A stretch of DNA of 35,495 nt, taken from assembly GCA_030065825.1 (NCBI GenBank), contig JASJCY010000095.1, positions 1 through 35,495 of the forward strand, read 5' to 3'. This DNA is from Nostocaceae cyanobacterium (lineage in GTDB: Bacteria > Cyanobacteriota > Cyanobacteriia > Cyanobacteriales > Nostocaceae). Below are positions 1 through 7,592 of the stretch, piece after piece. A model generated the notes under the pieces. The model did not search any database. It was given only the letters and a program-made list of their open reading frames with translations, and was not told where the DNA came from. How positions within the stretch are numbered: position 1 is the first letter of the stretch; every line of letters begins with the position of its first letter. The position numbers were made by a program, and so were the translations under genes.

Positions 1-153
1 CGAATTTACATAAATCCCAAGCGGCTAAAACAAAGACTTGAAAGTTTGCATTCTGAAGGTGCTTTAGATATGTCATTACGTCCTAAGGATATTCAACAAA
101 TAATGAATCAATTGGGATGGAAGTTAACTACTAGAGGATGGACTGAAAAATGA
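1..153 (+). CDS. C-terminal end of a small unknown protein (partial)
   Basis: Frame 1 is open from the first base to the TGA at 151-153, giving about 50 residues that end in GWKLTTRGWTEK. The start lies outside the window. The stop overlaps the ATG of the next gene (ATGA), the arrangement of a translationally coupled operon, which is the main reason to call it real. The sequence is basic and hydrophilic, with no domain I recognise. It is the first visible member of a packed run of small genes at 1-1387. Confidence 0.5.
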   Translation, partial: RIYINPKRLKQRLESLHSEGALDMSLRPKDIQQIMNQLGWKLTTRGWTEK

Positions 154-515
154 TTAATGAACAATACATCGTATTGCTTGGTGAACAACATCAAATAGTT
201 CCTATACCTAGATACAGTGAAATTGAGTATATTAGGAGTTACATTAAATCTGGATTGTTTGCTTACCAGTTTAGAGAGTTATCACACCTTCAAAAAGTAA
301 TTATTTACAATCCCACAGCAACTAATCTTACTGCTGTTGTCAAAAGAAGAGGAACACCTATTTATGGTAATGCTGTAATAGCTGTGGCTGGTGAAACAGT
401 TTATGACCAAATATCAGGAATGAGTAAGGTTATGGCTCAAATAGCTATGGATGAAATTTTGGTAGTTAAAAAGAAGATTGACACCGAACATGGTTATTTA
501 GAACTAGGGGAATAA
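150..515 (+). CDS. Hypothetical protein, 121 aa, small-gene cluster
   Basis: I do not recognise this family. The protein begins MINEQYIVLLGEQHQIVPIP and looks like a compact mixed alpha/beta soluble protein. It has no signal peptide, no membrane segment and no obvious catalytic motif. The ATG overlaps the upstream stop by four bases, and only three bases separate its stop from the next start, so it is very likely cotranscribed and translationally coupled with both neighbours. Short overlapping genes with no housekeeping assignment are typical of phage or integrative-element cargo, and the cluster sits next to a tRNA gene. A function cannot be inferred from sequence alone. Confidence 0.6.
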   Translation: MINEQYIVLLGEQHQIVPIPRYSEIEYIRSYIKSGLFAYQFRELSHLQKVIIYNPTATNLTAVVKRRGTPIYGNAVIAVAGETVYDQISGMSKVMAQIAMDEILVVKKKIDTEHGYLELGE

Positions 516-518
516 TAC

Positions 519-821
519 ATGTCGTTAGCTACAAGTGATTTAAAGGAGTCGTTGATTGCGGCTAAAGATTTAGAGTTAATTCGTCCTACTCGTAACGATA
601 ATTTAGCAGTTAAGAAATCTGTAAATACGGCTAATCAAGTTTTGAGTGTGATTAGAGGTCACGACGAGGTAGGAATTCGTGACCTGATGTATTATCTCGA
701 TTTATGCGAACACACGAGTAGAAAGTACTTAAATGTTTTGTTTGAGTTGGGATATTTGAAAAGAAGCAGGAGAGGTAAGGAATTCTATTACTCGTATTCG
801 GATGACTCAGTACAAGAATAA
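519..821 (+). CDS. Small winged-helix DNA-binding protein, 100 aa
   Basis: The C-terminal two thirds (about residues 35-95) read as a winged helix. A first helix (TANQVLSVIRGHDEVGIRDL) is followed by a helix-turn-helix ending in HTSRKYLNVLFELGYLKRSR and then a short basic hairpin wing (RRGKEFYYSYSD). This layout matches ArsR/MarR-like and phage regulator wHTH folds; the exact family is not identified. The N-terminal 35 residues are hydrophilic. It starts three bases after the preceding stop and its 3' end overlaps the next gene by 20 bases. As the only evident DNA-binding protein in the cluster, it may be the element's own regulator (inference). Confidence 0.6.
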   Translation: MSLATSDLKESLIAAKDLELIRPTRNDNLAVKKSVNTANQVLSVIRGHDEVGIRDLMYYLDLCEHTSRKYLNVLFELGYLKRSRRGKEFYYSYSDDSVQE

Positions 822-1020
822 AGGGAATTTTGTTGCGTTTACACAAATAGGTGGTGAAGTCTGGCATTTAAATCTTGTTCATATTGAAAGTTTTGTCCTT
901 TTTGAATCAGACAACATCCCTTACTTGACAATTTACTTTGCCTCTGGTAGACCACCTATTACTTTTACGGGTAACTCGGCTATAACGAGATACTACAACC
1001 TGGTGAATGCCACTCTATAA
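802..1020 (+). CDS. Hypothetical protein, 72 aa
   Basis: This short ORF begins with ATG inside the 3' end of the wHTH gene (20-base overlap, different frame) and runs into the next reading frame by 14 bases. The residues alternate hydrophobic and polar in a pattern typical of a small beta-rich domain (FVLFESDNIPYLTIYFASGR). No family is recognised and no membrane or export signal is seen. Support is positional, because it fills exactly the space between two better-supported neighbours. A chance ORF remains possible. Confidence 0.45.
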   Translation: MTQYKNKGNFVAFTQIGGEVWHLNLVHIESFVLFESDNIPYLTIYFASGRPPITFTGNSAITRYYNLVNATL

Positions 1021-1066
1021 GTTTATAAAAATTACTGTCAGTAATTACAACAGACAAAGGAACAGG

Positions 1067-1387
1067 ATGAGAAATACTAAGTTACCGGTTGTACATACCA
1101 GCATCGCGGATAACTGTATCCGCGTTGGTTCCGATGATTGGTACGACTGGCTGAAGAAGGTGAAAATTTTCAGATACGTATCCCAGTTTCACACTATCAC
1201 TGTGAGGAACGGTAACGGAAATAATTGGTATGCCTCCAGACGCTTTGCGGGGAAGTCGCGTTATTGCTATTTAGGCAAGACCAAGGACTTAAATTATGAA
1301 CGGTTGCAACTGATGGCTGAGGAGTTATCTAAACCAGATTGGGAATATTGGAATCAGATATCAGGTATTGAAAGTAATGGTCGCTGA
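1067..1387 (+). CDS. Small protein with a WYA-RR-GK-YLGK-type basic domain
   Basis: The reading frame is open from 1007, but I place the start at the ATG at 1067 because AAAGGA at 1056-1061 sits at good Shine-Dalgarno spacing; the alternative ATG at 1007 would add 20 residues. The product is about 106 aa. Its core WYASRRFAGKSRYCYLGK, then about 17 residues on LMAEELSKPDW, resembles a short module I associate with the region WYAYRR-GG-RYLGR-LTLERL found in some large LuxR/MalT-type ATPase regulators and in small cyanobacterial proteins. That resemblance is from memory and unverified. The module is rich in Arg, Lys, Trp and Tyr, suggesting nucleic-acid contact (inference). It is the last gene of the cluster, about 220 bp from the tRNA-Pro 3' end. 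Confidence 0.55.
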   Translation: MRNTKLPVVHTSIADNCIRVGSDDWYDWLKKVKIFRYVSQFHTITVRNGNGNNWYASRRFAGKSRYCYLGKTKDLNYERLQLMAEELSKPDWEYWNQISGIESNGR

Positions 1388-1532
1388 ATAGTTGCACGAG
1401 TTCCTTTTCTTGGGAAATGAGATCGCTTAGTAGTTGTACAAAGTTTTGTAACGTAGGTTGTTCACTCAATTAATTAGTGCTAGGTTTAAAAAATGAGTGA
1501 AATTTGAGTGAAAGTGAGCGGAGGTAGGGCGA

Positions 1533-1552
1533 CTTCCTTCCAGGGAAGGAAG
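1533..1552. repeat. Perfect inverted repeat, 9-bp arms
   Basis: CTTCCTTCC at 1533-1541 and GGAAGGAAG at 1544-1552 are perfectly complementary, with AG between them. No U-tract follows on either strand within ten bases, so it is not a clear intrinsic terminator. It lies between the small-gene cluster and the tRNA. Confidence 0.5.
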
Positions 1553-1607
1553 GAGGTGATTGCTGAAGCCTTGGTTAACCGACATTGTGCCATTTTTGTG
1601 ATCATAA

Positions 1608-1681
1608 TCGGGATGACAGGATTTGAACCTGCGGCATCCTGCTCCCAAAGCAGGCGCGCTACCAAGCTGCGCTACATCCCG
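1608..1681 (-). tRNA. trnP-UGG: tRNA-Pro(UGG)
   Basis: The minus strand folds into a complete cloverleaf. The acceptor pairs CGGGATG with CATCCCG. The D stem is GCGC/GCGC around AGCTTGGTA. The anticodon stem is CCTGC/GCAGG with loop TTTGGGA, giving anticodon TGG (plus-strand 1645-1647). The T stem-loop is GCAGG-TTCAAAT-CCTGT. The discriminator base is A at 1608. CCA is not encoded, as is usual in cyanobacteria. Its 3' end points toward the small-gene cluster at 1-1387, the side on which tRNA-targeting integrative elements insert. Confidence 0.97.
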
Positions 1682-1991
1682 TGATTTTTTTTTTGCTAGT
1701 CAAATATTTAGGACTCAAAACTCATTAATGGGCAATATTACCCATAAAAGCCTTGGCTGGCAACGATAAAAGTAGCTAACCTTTTTCATGTTTTGCCTTT
1801 TGCAAACTAGCATTACGATATTAACACATTTAATCACTTTTTGTGAACTAGTTTATGAATTTATTTATGAATAAAGCTCTGGAAACCAATATTTGGGTGC
1901 TTGAATTTCAGAAGGCTGGCTAAAACCTTCCTCGTTCCTAGTCCCTAGTTCCTAGTTTCCAGTCTCCTCCTCTCCAATCCCCAGTTCTCGG
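1682..1991. other. Gap between tRNA-Pro and the GNAT gene
   Basis: No gene is seen. The stretch is AT-rich near the tRNA, with a long T run at 1684-1694, and ends in a degenerate heptamer run at about 1934-1961 with units like CCTAGTC and CCTAGTT. This is a short tandemly repeated sequence of the kind common in heterocystous cyanobacteria. The tRNA promoter should lie on the minus strand just right of 1681, but I cannot assign -35/-10 boxes with confidence. Confidence 0.5.
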
Positions 1992-2516
1992 TTATTGAGG
2001 ATACCAAAACATTCCTTTGATACCTTCTGGATCTGACATGAAACCCAAAGTCCGGTAAAAGTCTACAACATGCGGATCAGCAAATAAAGTCACATTGCTA
2101 ATTTCTTCACTCCTGAGTTTTTTGAGCATATATTTCATTAGCGCCTTGCCCAATCCTCGACTTTGAAACTCTGGATGAACTACCACATCCCAAATAGTGG
2201 CATTAAATGCATGATCTGAGGTAGCGCGAGCAAAACCAATTAGCCGTCTGTGATTACCTCGCACTTGCCACATGGAAGCAACCAGAAAGCTATGCTCTAT
2301 AGCTTTTTTGACTTTTCGCAGAGGACGACGTGACCAACCTACGGCATCACAAAGTTCTTCTAATTCATATAAATCTATATCTCGCTCCGTACTAAAAATT
2401 ATCCGAACATTACTGACTGTGGAGTTGTCTCCAGCATCAACTTGCTCTTCAAAAGGATTTGTCCTAGTTGTGGTTATAGCTTCGGGAGCACTAAACCAAG
2501 CTTTCCAAAAACCCAT
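1992..2516 (-). CDS. GNAT N-acetyltransferase, NSI/SNAT (chloroplast GNAT) type
   Basis: The 174-aa protein carries a GNAT fold in its C-terminal half. It has the motif-A acetyl-CoA loop ([14 protein letters not shown]), the preceding beta strand (IWDVVV), and the ending [18 protein letters not shown] followed by [11 protein letters not shown]. That C-terminal signature is the one I know from plant chloroplast NSI / serotonin N-acetyltransferase proteins and their cyanobacterial homologues. In plants these acetylate lysines of thylakoid proteins and N-termini, and also serotonin in vitro. The cyanobacterial substrate is not given by the sequence. The N-terminal 45 residues are variable and hydrophilic. 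It is monocistronic, with about 1 kb of gene-free DNA upstream. Confidence 0.85.
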   Translation of the reverse strand: MGFWKAWFSAPEAITTTRTNPFEEQVDAGDNSTVSNVRIIFSTERDIDLYELEELCDAVGWSRRPLRKVKKAIEHSFLVASMWQVRGNHRRLIGFARATSDHAFNATIWDVVVHPEFQSRGLGKALMKYMLKKLRSEEISNVTLFADPHVVDFYRTLGFMSDPEGIKGMFWYPQ

Positions 2517-3490
2517 GCCAACCCGGTTCGGCTAGTATAACTAAATTGATTACTACTGAAAGACGATGAAGCAAGTTGTAACTAAGCTAACCATACACTA
2601 CACCGGACACGTTACTAGTCAGTTGGTGTTTTAGAGAAGTGAAATGGCAGCAGTAAAGTAACCACTTGTCTCACATCAATCATTTTGAACGCACCCCAAC
2701 TATAAACTAACTTATAGTTGAGAATTTGTTCGCCTCTTCGAGACGTTACCGGGTAAACTGGCGTCCACAGTGAACTGCAGAAAATTTAGTCTACGAGAAC
2801 CCCAGTAAAGCAAAATCAAATAATTGTAGATAAATTGGTCGTGCCTCCACGATTATTCGCTTTGCCGTACCACGATTATCTTAACATTATGCGGTTTCGC
2901 TAACTATTGATTAGCCCTAACCAAACTACTGTTATGGGTAAGGACTGCGTTCAACATTTTAATTCAACTTTAGCACTTTGTTGTAGAAACTAGGAGAAAT
3001 TAACCAATAAAAAAGGATTATTCGTTACTTCAATGAACTACACTCGCACTTTGCTGCGCTAGCTACGTACAAGGTTTCTAAGGTTTTGTCTGGCTTTCCT
3101 TAGCTGTTCTTTGTCTGGAGGGCTTCTAATGGATAGAAGTTCAGCATCCACCTAAACGCGACCCTATTTCCGTTCCGTCGTCACCAACTATAAATTGTTA
3201 GTCAGATATCAACGATGTAGCCCTAATTGCTCTATCAGAGGCTAGGGTAAAGTAAAATTACCAGAACTGTGCGGGAACATAACAGCCCCTAGCCTTCAGC
3301 AGGCAGGGGATGAAATCTGACTTATCTTGGAATAAGTAAAACAAAAGATATATCTGTTTTATCTTCCTTTCACGGATAGATGTCCCAGAATCGATCTGTG
3401 AGTTTTGCTGCTTTTTGGTTATTTTTCCCTGCTCTTGTCTCATCTTGTCAATTCTAAGTTGGCAGACCACTAGTCTTAACTACCCCCGCA
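2517..3490. other. 974-bp gene-free stretch with inverted repeats
   Basis: I see no convincing coding region on either strand. One 70-codon minus-strand frame at 3258-3470 has no ribosome site and an unlikely composition. A perfect hairpin lies at 2697-2720 (CAACTATAA, 6-base loop, TTATAGTTG), a possible attenuating pair of hairpins at 3239-3309, and a short hairpin at 3321-3336 (CTTAT/ATAAG). The length and base composition (not strongly AT-rich) would suit an unannotated structured RNA or a decayed gene. I checked by eye for hallmark cores of RNase P RNA and tmRNA and found neither. Confidence 0.4.
3239..3309 (+). promoter_or_regulatory. Mutually exclusive hairpins upstream of the ACT-domain gene
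   Basis: AGGCTAGGG (3239-3247) can pair with CCCCTAGCCT (3286-3295). The same CCCCTAGCC (3286-3294) can instead pair with GGCAGGGG (3302-3309) around a short loop. The two pairings compete for one arm, the logic of an attenuator or riboswitch expression platform. They lie about 180 nt before the ATG at 3491. No U-tract follows, so a transcription terminator is not evident. Regulation is an inference from base pairing only. Confidence 0.3.
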
Positions 3491-4213
3491 ATGATGGCTT
3501 CTGGTTTAAAATCTTCTACCCTGGAACTTCTAAAGCGCTTTAATCAAGCCTTTCCCCAGTTTTACGAACAATTTGTCAGCAGTGAGATTCAACTGCAAAA
3601 TTTACGTTTAGCCTATCGCCTTTATAAATCTAAACGCGCTGTGATTGAGTTAAAACCGGAAGGTAGCAAAACAGCCCTGCATTTTGCCTACCGCAACCAG
3701 TCTTTTCTCCTGAGCGATATCTTTGGTGTGCTGGCTGCTTATGGCTTGACTATCCACAGTCTCAGCCTTTACGGGCAAATTAAACCACCAATGTTAGTTT
3801 TTATTAAACTACTGGTATCTCGTGGCAACAAAGCCCTAAGTGACAAAACCGCAGAAAATGTCAGCCGTGCTATTCGCGAAGCTTTAGGAGGAAGATTTGA
3901 AGTAGAGGAAATGCTGGCGGTAGAATTCAATCTAGATGCTGGTCTAGAAAAAGCAGAAACAGAATTCTATGTTGATCCTGTATTTCACCTTCCAGCTTTG
4001 GTGATTGAAGCCGATAACCAACCAGGACTATTGTACAAAGTAATGTACGGTGTTTGGCAAGAAGACCTTTTGGTTGTCAATGCCAATTTATTGGTTTGGC
4101 GAGGACGTACCCGTCTTATTCTCTACCTCCTCGGACCTAATGAAAGTCTAATTCCCGAATATCTCGGTCATAAAATAGCTGAAGGGGTACTACAGAGATT
4201 AAAAGGTAAGTGA
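3491..4213 (+). CDS. Protein with two ACT-like domains, 240 aa
   Basis: Two segments fit the beta-alpha-beta-beta-alpha-beta ACT pattern. One is at about residues 63-130 (FLLSDIFGVLAAYGLTIHSL), the other at about 166-235, opening ALVIEADNQPGLLYKVMYGV and followed by VVNANLLVWRGRTRLILYLL. The second has the typical D-x-PGLL turn seen in GlnD-type and ACR proteins. No catalytic domain is attached. ACT pairs usually bind small ligands such as amino acids and act by allostery, so this is probably a ligand sensor (inference). MM at the start offers two possible initiators. The alpha/beta hydrolase follows after 93 bp on the same strand and may be cotranscribed. It looks like a conserved cyanobacterial protein without an established name. 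Confidence 0.75.
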   Translation: MMASGLKSSTLELLKRFNQAFPQFYEQFVSSEIQLQNLRLAYRLYKSKRAVIELKPEGSKTALHFAYRNQSFLLSDIFGVLAAYGLTIHSLSLYGQIKPPMLVFIKLLVSRGNKALSDKTAENVSRAIREALGGRFEVEEMLAVEFNLDAGLEKAETEFYVDPVFHLPALVIEADNQPGLLYKVMYGVWQEDLLVVNANLLVWRGRTRLILYLLGPNESLIPEYLGHKIAEGVLQRLKGK

Positions 4214-4306
4214 AAATAGTTTATGAGTAAACAGTTATGAATGAAAAATTTAAAACTCCTTACTCCTAATTCCAAACTTTTTATGCTCCCAGGGTAGGAT
4301 AGAAGT

Positions 4307-5266
4307 ATGGCAACCATAGACATCTTGGGTTTTCCACACGCATACGAACTCACAAAACCCACCTCCTACCCAGACTCTTTAGTATTTATCCACGGTTGGC
4401 TCAATAGCCGTGAATATTGGCAACCTGTCATTTCTCAACTCTCAAAGGATTTCCAATGCCTGTCATATGATTTACGGGGCTTTGGGGAGTCTCAGTCCAA
4501 TATTAAAACAGATTATAGTATCGACAATACTTCCTTGAGTATGACTGCCAGTTATGGTGGTCTGGTTGCCAATCCTTTTGATTCTCTTTATACTCCAGCT
4601 GCCTATGCCCAAGATTTAGCCGCTATGCTACAAGAACTTGAAATTAATAGTGCTTGGCTAATTGGTCACTCTTTGGGAGGTACCATCGCACTTTGGGCAG
4701 CTTCTACAATGGTGGAACAAGTCCAGGGAGTTATTTGTATAAATGCCGGTGGCGGAATCTATCTGAAAGAAGCCTTTGAACAGTTTCGCTCAGCTGGTCA
4801 GCGTTTTTTACAAATCCGTCCCCGCTGGCTGTCTCAATTACCTTTAATTGAGCTACTGTTTGTCAAAAATAGTGTAGCACGTCCCTTGGAACGCCATTGG
4901 GCACGTTGCCGAGTCAGAGATTTTGTGGTTGCCGATCCACAAGCAGCCCTAGGAACCCTATTAAATTCCACTACAGAAGAGGAAATTAACCGTTTACCCC
5001 AATTGGTATCACAACTTCAGCAACCGGTTTATTTTATCGCTGGAGCTAAAGACAAGGTAATGGAACCCAAGTATGTCCGCCATTTAGCTAGCTTTCACCC
5101 ACTCTTTGATTATTGTGGTGATAATGTCATCGAAATTCCTGATTGTGGACACCTGGCAATGTTAGAACAGCCAGATACGGTCGCTAATCATATCCGTTCT
5201 TTAGTTACCAAGCACCACCATGAAAGTGAACAAACAGAGAGTCAGAAAGTTATGAGTGATGAGTGA
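4307..5266 (+). CDS. Alpha/beta hydrolase, 319 aa
   Basis: The full catalytic apparatus is visible. The oxyanion-region motif is HGW (LVFIHGWLNSREYW, near residue 29). The nucleophile elbow is GHSLGG with Ser122. The acid candidate is the Asp in AGAKDKVMEP, and the catalytic His is in DCGHLAMLEQPD near the C-terminus. The lid region is expanded: about 35 residues (SNIKTDYSIDNTSLSMTASY and onward) are inserted after RGFGESQ, before the helix leading to the nucleophile. No signal peptide is seen. The substrate cannot be told; family members include esterases, haloalkane dehalogenase-like enzymes and C-C hydrolases. It lies 93 bp after the ACT-domain gene on the same strand. The last 15 residues (HHHESEQTESQKVMSDE) are low-complexity. 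Confidence 0.88.
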   Translation: MATIDILGFPHAYELTKPTSYPDSLVFIHGWLNSREYWQPVISQLSKDFQCLSYDLRGFGESQSNIKTDYSIDNTSLSMTASYGGLVANPFDSLYTPAAYAQDLAAMLQELEINSAWLIGHSLGGTIALWAASTMVEQVQGVICINAGGGIYLKEAFEQFRSAGQRFLQIRPRWLSQLPLIELLFVKNSVARPLERHWARCRVRDFVVADPQAALGTLLNSTTEEEINRLPQLVSQLQQPVYFIAGAKDKVMEPKYVRHLASFHPLFDYCGDNVIEIPDCGHLAMLEQPDTVANHIRSLVTKHHHESEQTESQKVMSDE

Positions 5267-5288
5267 TCAGTTAACTCTCTAACTCTCG

Positions 5289-5309
5289 TTACAAGGTTTT
5301 ACCTTGTAA
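5289..5309 (+). terminator. Hairpin after the alpha/beta hydrolase
   Basis: TTACAAGG (5289-5296) pairs perfectly with CCTTGTAA (5302-5309) around TTTTA. It lies 23 bases after the hydrolase stop. There is no strong U-tract, so it is a terminator or RNA-stabilising hairpin of uncertain strength. Confidence 0.4.
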
Positions 5310-5682
5310 TGTATTTTCGGGCGGGCTGTTGCCTCCCATTAAGTCTGGAGGCAGCAGCCCCCAACGGATGCGTTTCCAGGCAGCAGCCCAGAAACGAGTT
5401 CAATGAATGGTCTAGCCCCTCATTTCTCGTTCCTTGCCAGAGGCAAGGAATGCAGCGATTGAGGCTTCCGCCTCAAATCCTGGCGGTCGCCGGGAGCCTC
5501 TGGTGAGTACATTTCCAGGCGGTCGCCTGGAAACGAGAGGAGACACTCAAAGTTGGGGATGAAACCCATCACTAATTGACCAACAGCATCATGTATTTTC
5601 GGGCGGGCTGTTGCCTCTCATTCAGTCTGGAGGCAGCAGCCCCCAAGGGATGCGTTTCCAGGCAGCAGCCCAGAAACGAGTT
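5309..5682. repeat. 92-bp direct repeat flanking an array of hairpins
   Basis: Copies at 5309-5400 and 5591-5682 have the same length and differ at only a few positions. Both begin ATGTATTTTCGGGCGGGCTG and end with CCCAGAAACGAGTT. Between them lie three perfect hairpins: 5430-5450 (TTCCTTGCC/GGCAAGGAA), 5459-5476 (TTGAGGC/GCCTCAA) and 5512-5533 (TTTCCAGGCG/CGCCTGGAAA). The block separates the convergent 3' ends of the hydrolase and tsaD genes. A plus-strand frame of 65 codons at 5309 is created by the repeat and is not a gene. Confidence 0.85.
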
Positions 5683-5705
5683 AACGAGTTAAACTTCTAA
5701 CTCAA

Positions 5706-6749
5706 CTAGTGGCGATACAATTCCATAACTTGGCTCAATTTTAGCCGTGAGTGCACTCCAAGGGTAAGGGGAGAGGTATGACCATTATTCAGGTGTTCGC
5801 ACGCAGCACAGCCAATCATAGCGGCGTTATCCGTACAATATTTCATTGGTGGGAATAGTACCCGTAACTGATGCTCTGATGCCGCAGTTTGTAAGTGCTG
5901 TCTGAGGACACTATTAGCAGCAACTCCACCACCCACAGCAATGGTATTAATTCCATAGTCCAAAGCACAGGCGATCGCTCGTTTGGTTAAGGCTCGCGCT
6001 ACAGTATCCTGAAAACTAGCCGCTAAATCCGCCACTGGTAAGCTGCCACTTTCTTTCTCTAACTTCTGTACCAAGCGCAGGACTGCGGTCTTTAATCCAC
6101 TAAAACTGGCATCATAGGGATGATATCCTCCACCCGGTAAGGATATTTTCCCCTCTGGCAAGGTAAAAGCTTGGGGATTGCCTGACCTTGCTATTTTGTC
6201 AATTGCTGGTCCCCCAGGATAACCCAACTGCAACAACCGTGCTACTTTATCAAAAGCTTCTCCAGCCGCATCATCCCGGGTTTCCCCTAGGGTTTCGTAA
6301 ATACCACATTCTTTGACATAAATCAAGCTTGTATGACCGCCAGAAACTAATAAACTCAAAAAGGGCGGTTTTAGGGATGGTTCACTTAAATAAGTGGCGT
6401 AAATATGCCCTTCTAGGTGATGCACTCCCAAAAATGGCTTGTTATGTACCACTGCCAGCGTTTTGGCGGCAGTTAATCCCACTAGTAGTGCCCCTACCAA
6501 TCCTGGGGCACAGGTAGCCGCAATCCCGTCTATTTGCCCCCATTTTAGTTGGGCTTGTTCTATTGCCAGGGAGATCGCCTCATTCATCGTTTCTAGGTGC
6601 TGACGAGAGGCTATTTCCGGCACTACCCCCCCATACTGCCGATGCACCAAAATTTGGGAGGAAATAATACTGCTATAAACTTCACGATTCTTAACAACTG
6701 CCACGGCAGTTTCATCGCAGCTGGTTTCAATTGCTAATACGGTTGCCAT
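5706..6749 (-). CDS. tsaD: tRNA N6-threonylcarbamoyladenosine transferase TsaD
   Basis: TsaD (Gcp/Kae1/YgjD) transfers the threonylcarbamoyl group from TC-AMP to A37 of ANN-decoding tRNAs, working with TsaB and TsaE. The 347-aa length is normal. Visible motifs are the N-terminal ASKHA phosphate loop ([15 protein letters not shown]), the metal-binding HLEGH ([12 protein letters not shown], about residues 110-121), [12 protein letters not shown], the substrate-loop region [15 protein letters not shown] and the late [12 protein letters not shown]. It ends convergently against the repeat array at 5309-5682 and is divergent from psaF, with 175 bp between the two starts. It is an essential or near-essential housekeeping gene and nothing is unusual in it. 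Confidence 0.97.
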   Translation of the reverse strand: MATVLAIETSCDETAVAVVKNREVYSSIISSQILVHRQYGGVVPEIASRQHLETMNEAISLAIEQAQLKWGQIDGIAATCAPGLVGALLVGLTAAKTLAVVHNKPFLGVHHLEGHIYATYLSEPSLKPPFLSLLVSGGHTSLIYVKECGIYETLGETRDDAAGEAFDKVARLLQLGYPGGPAIDKIARSGNPQAFTLPEGKISLPGGGYHPYDASFSGLKTAVLRLVQKLEKESGSLPVADLAASFQDTVARALTKRAIACALDYGINTIAVGGGVAANSVLRQHLQTAASEHQLRVLFPPMKYCTDNAAMIGCAACEHLNNGHTSPLTLGVHSRLKLSQVMELYRH

Positions 6750-6763
6750 TTTGGGGTGATGCT

Positions 6764-6779
6764 AAACAAAAATTTGTTT
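6764..6779. promoter_or_regulatory. Inverted repeat in the tsaD-psaF divergent promoter region
   Basis: AAACAAA (6764-6770) and TTTGTTT (6773-6779) are perfect inverted arms separated by AA, 15 bases upstream of the tsaD start and about 145 bases upstream of psaF. Such AT-rich dyads can be operators, but may also occur by chance. Confidence 0.25.
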
Positions 6780-6924
6780 GAGAAGCTTTAACTTTTATTT
6801 ACTTAAACTTTACTCGGTTACCAGGCAAGAGTATTATGGCTGGGAAGTTCTGCAATTAAAAATGTACAAGCCGCTTCGTGTTGTACAAAAAACTTTTTGT
6901 TTTGTCATAAAAGGAAACAATTCC

Positions 6925-7419
6925 ATGTATCGATTGTTTGCTTTCGTTTTAGCAATTTGTCTGTGGTTCAATTTCGCCCCCCCAGCGCAAGCTTTAGGGG
7001 CTGACCTAGTACCTTGTAGCGAATCTCCTGCATTTGCTGAGCGTGCTACTACTGCCCGCAATACCACCGACGACCCCGAGTCAGGTAAAAAGCGTTTTGA
7101 GCGCTATTCTCAAGCGCTGTGCGGTCCAGAAGGGCTGCCTCACCTGATTGTTGATGGTCGCTGGGATCGGGCAGGTGACTTTATGATTCCCGGTCTCATG
7201 TTTCTCTATATTGCTGGTTGGATTGGTTGGGTAGGTCGTGCCTACTTAATCGCCATCCGTAAGGACAAGAATACCGAAGAAAAAGAAATTATCATCGATG
7301 TTGGCATGGCGCTACCAATGATGGTATCTGGCTTTGCTTGGCCCGCAGCAGCAGTCAAAGAATATCTCTCTGGAGAATTAACAGCCAAAGACTCGGAAAT
7401 CAACGTGTCGCCACGTTAA
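6925..7419 (+). CDS. psaF: Photosystem I subunit III, PsaF
   Basis: PsaF is a lumen-exposed, single-span subunit of photosystem I that helps dock plastocyanin or cytochrome c6 and contacts PsaJ. I place the start at the ATG at 6925, with AAGGA at 6912-6916 as ribosome site; an upstream in-frame extension to 6778 would begin at TTG close to the tsaD start and is rejected. The product is 164 aa. It has a thylakoid signal peptide ([19 protein letters not shown], cleavage around AQALG-A), a lumenal domain with two cysteines (LVPCSES and QALCGPEG) that form the family disulfide, and a membrane helix [17 protein letters not shown]. psaJ follows 38 bp later as an operon partner. Confidence 0.96.
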   Translation: MYRLFAFVLAICLWFNFAPPAQALGADLVPCSESPAFAERATTARNTTDDPESGKKRFERYSQALCGPEGLPHLIVDGRWDRAGDFMIPGLMFLYIAGWIGWVGRAYLIAIRKDKNTEEKEIIIDVGMALPMMVSGFAWPAAAVKEYLSGELTAKDSEINVSPR

Positions 7420-7457
7420 TCAACTTTCACGGATTTATTAATTTTGGAGATTGATTC

Positions 7458-7592
7458 ATGGACAAGCAAGGCGCTTTTGTTAAGTTTCTTTGCACTGCCC
7501 CAGTGATAACCACCATCTGGATGTTTATCACAGCAGGTATTTTGATTGAGTTTAACCGCTTTTTCCCCGATTTACTTTTCCACCCACTCTAA
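7458..7592 (+). CDS. psaJ: Photosystem I subunit IX, PsaJ
   Basis: This 44-aa gene translates from ATG at 7458 to TAA at 7590-7592. It begins [20 protein letters not shown] and ends [20 protein letters not shown] plus L, the conserved PsaJ ending. It is a one-helix hydrophobic subunit that packs beside PsaF in photosystem I and binds chlorophyll. GGAGA at 7446-7450 is a well-placed ribosome site. It lies 38 bp after psaF and is almost certainly cotranscribed, the standard cyanobacterial psaFJ arrangement. Confidence 0.96.
   Translation: MDKQGAFVKFLCTAPVITTIWMFITAGILIEFNRFFPDLLFHPL

Noticed and set aside
3258-3470. 70-codon minus-strand ORF before the ACT-domain gene
   Set aside because: No ribosome site and no domain; it overlaps hairpin-forming DNA.
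2517-3490. RNase P RNA or tmRNA in the long gap
   Set aside because: Neither the GAGGAAAGTCC-type core of RNase P RNA nor a tRNA-like end and tag frame of tmRNA was found on either strand.
5309-5506. 65-codon ORF in the repeat block
   Set aside because: Composed of the 92-bp repeat and hairpins; the second repeat copy does not keep the frame.
6778-6924. N-terminal extension of psaF starting at 6778
   Set aside because: It begins at TTG almost at the tsaD start and would bury the signal peptide 49 residues inside. ATG 6925 has a good ribosome site and gives the usual PsaF length.
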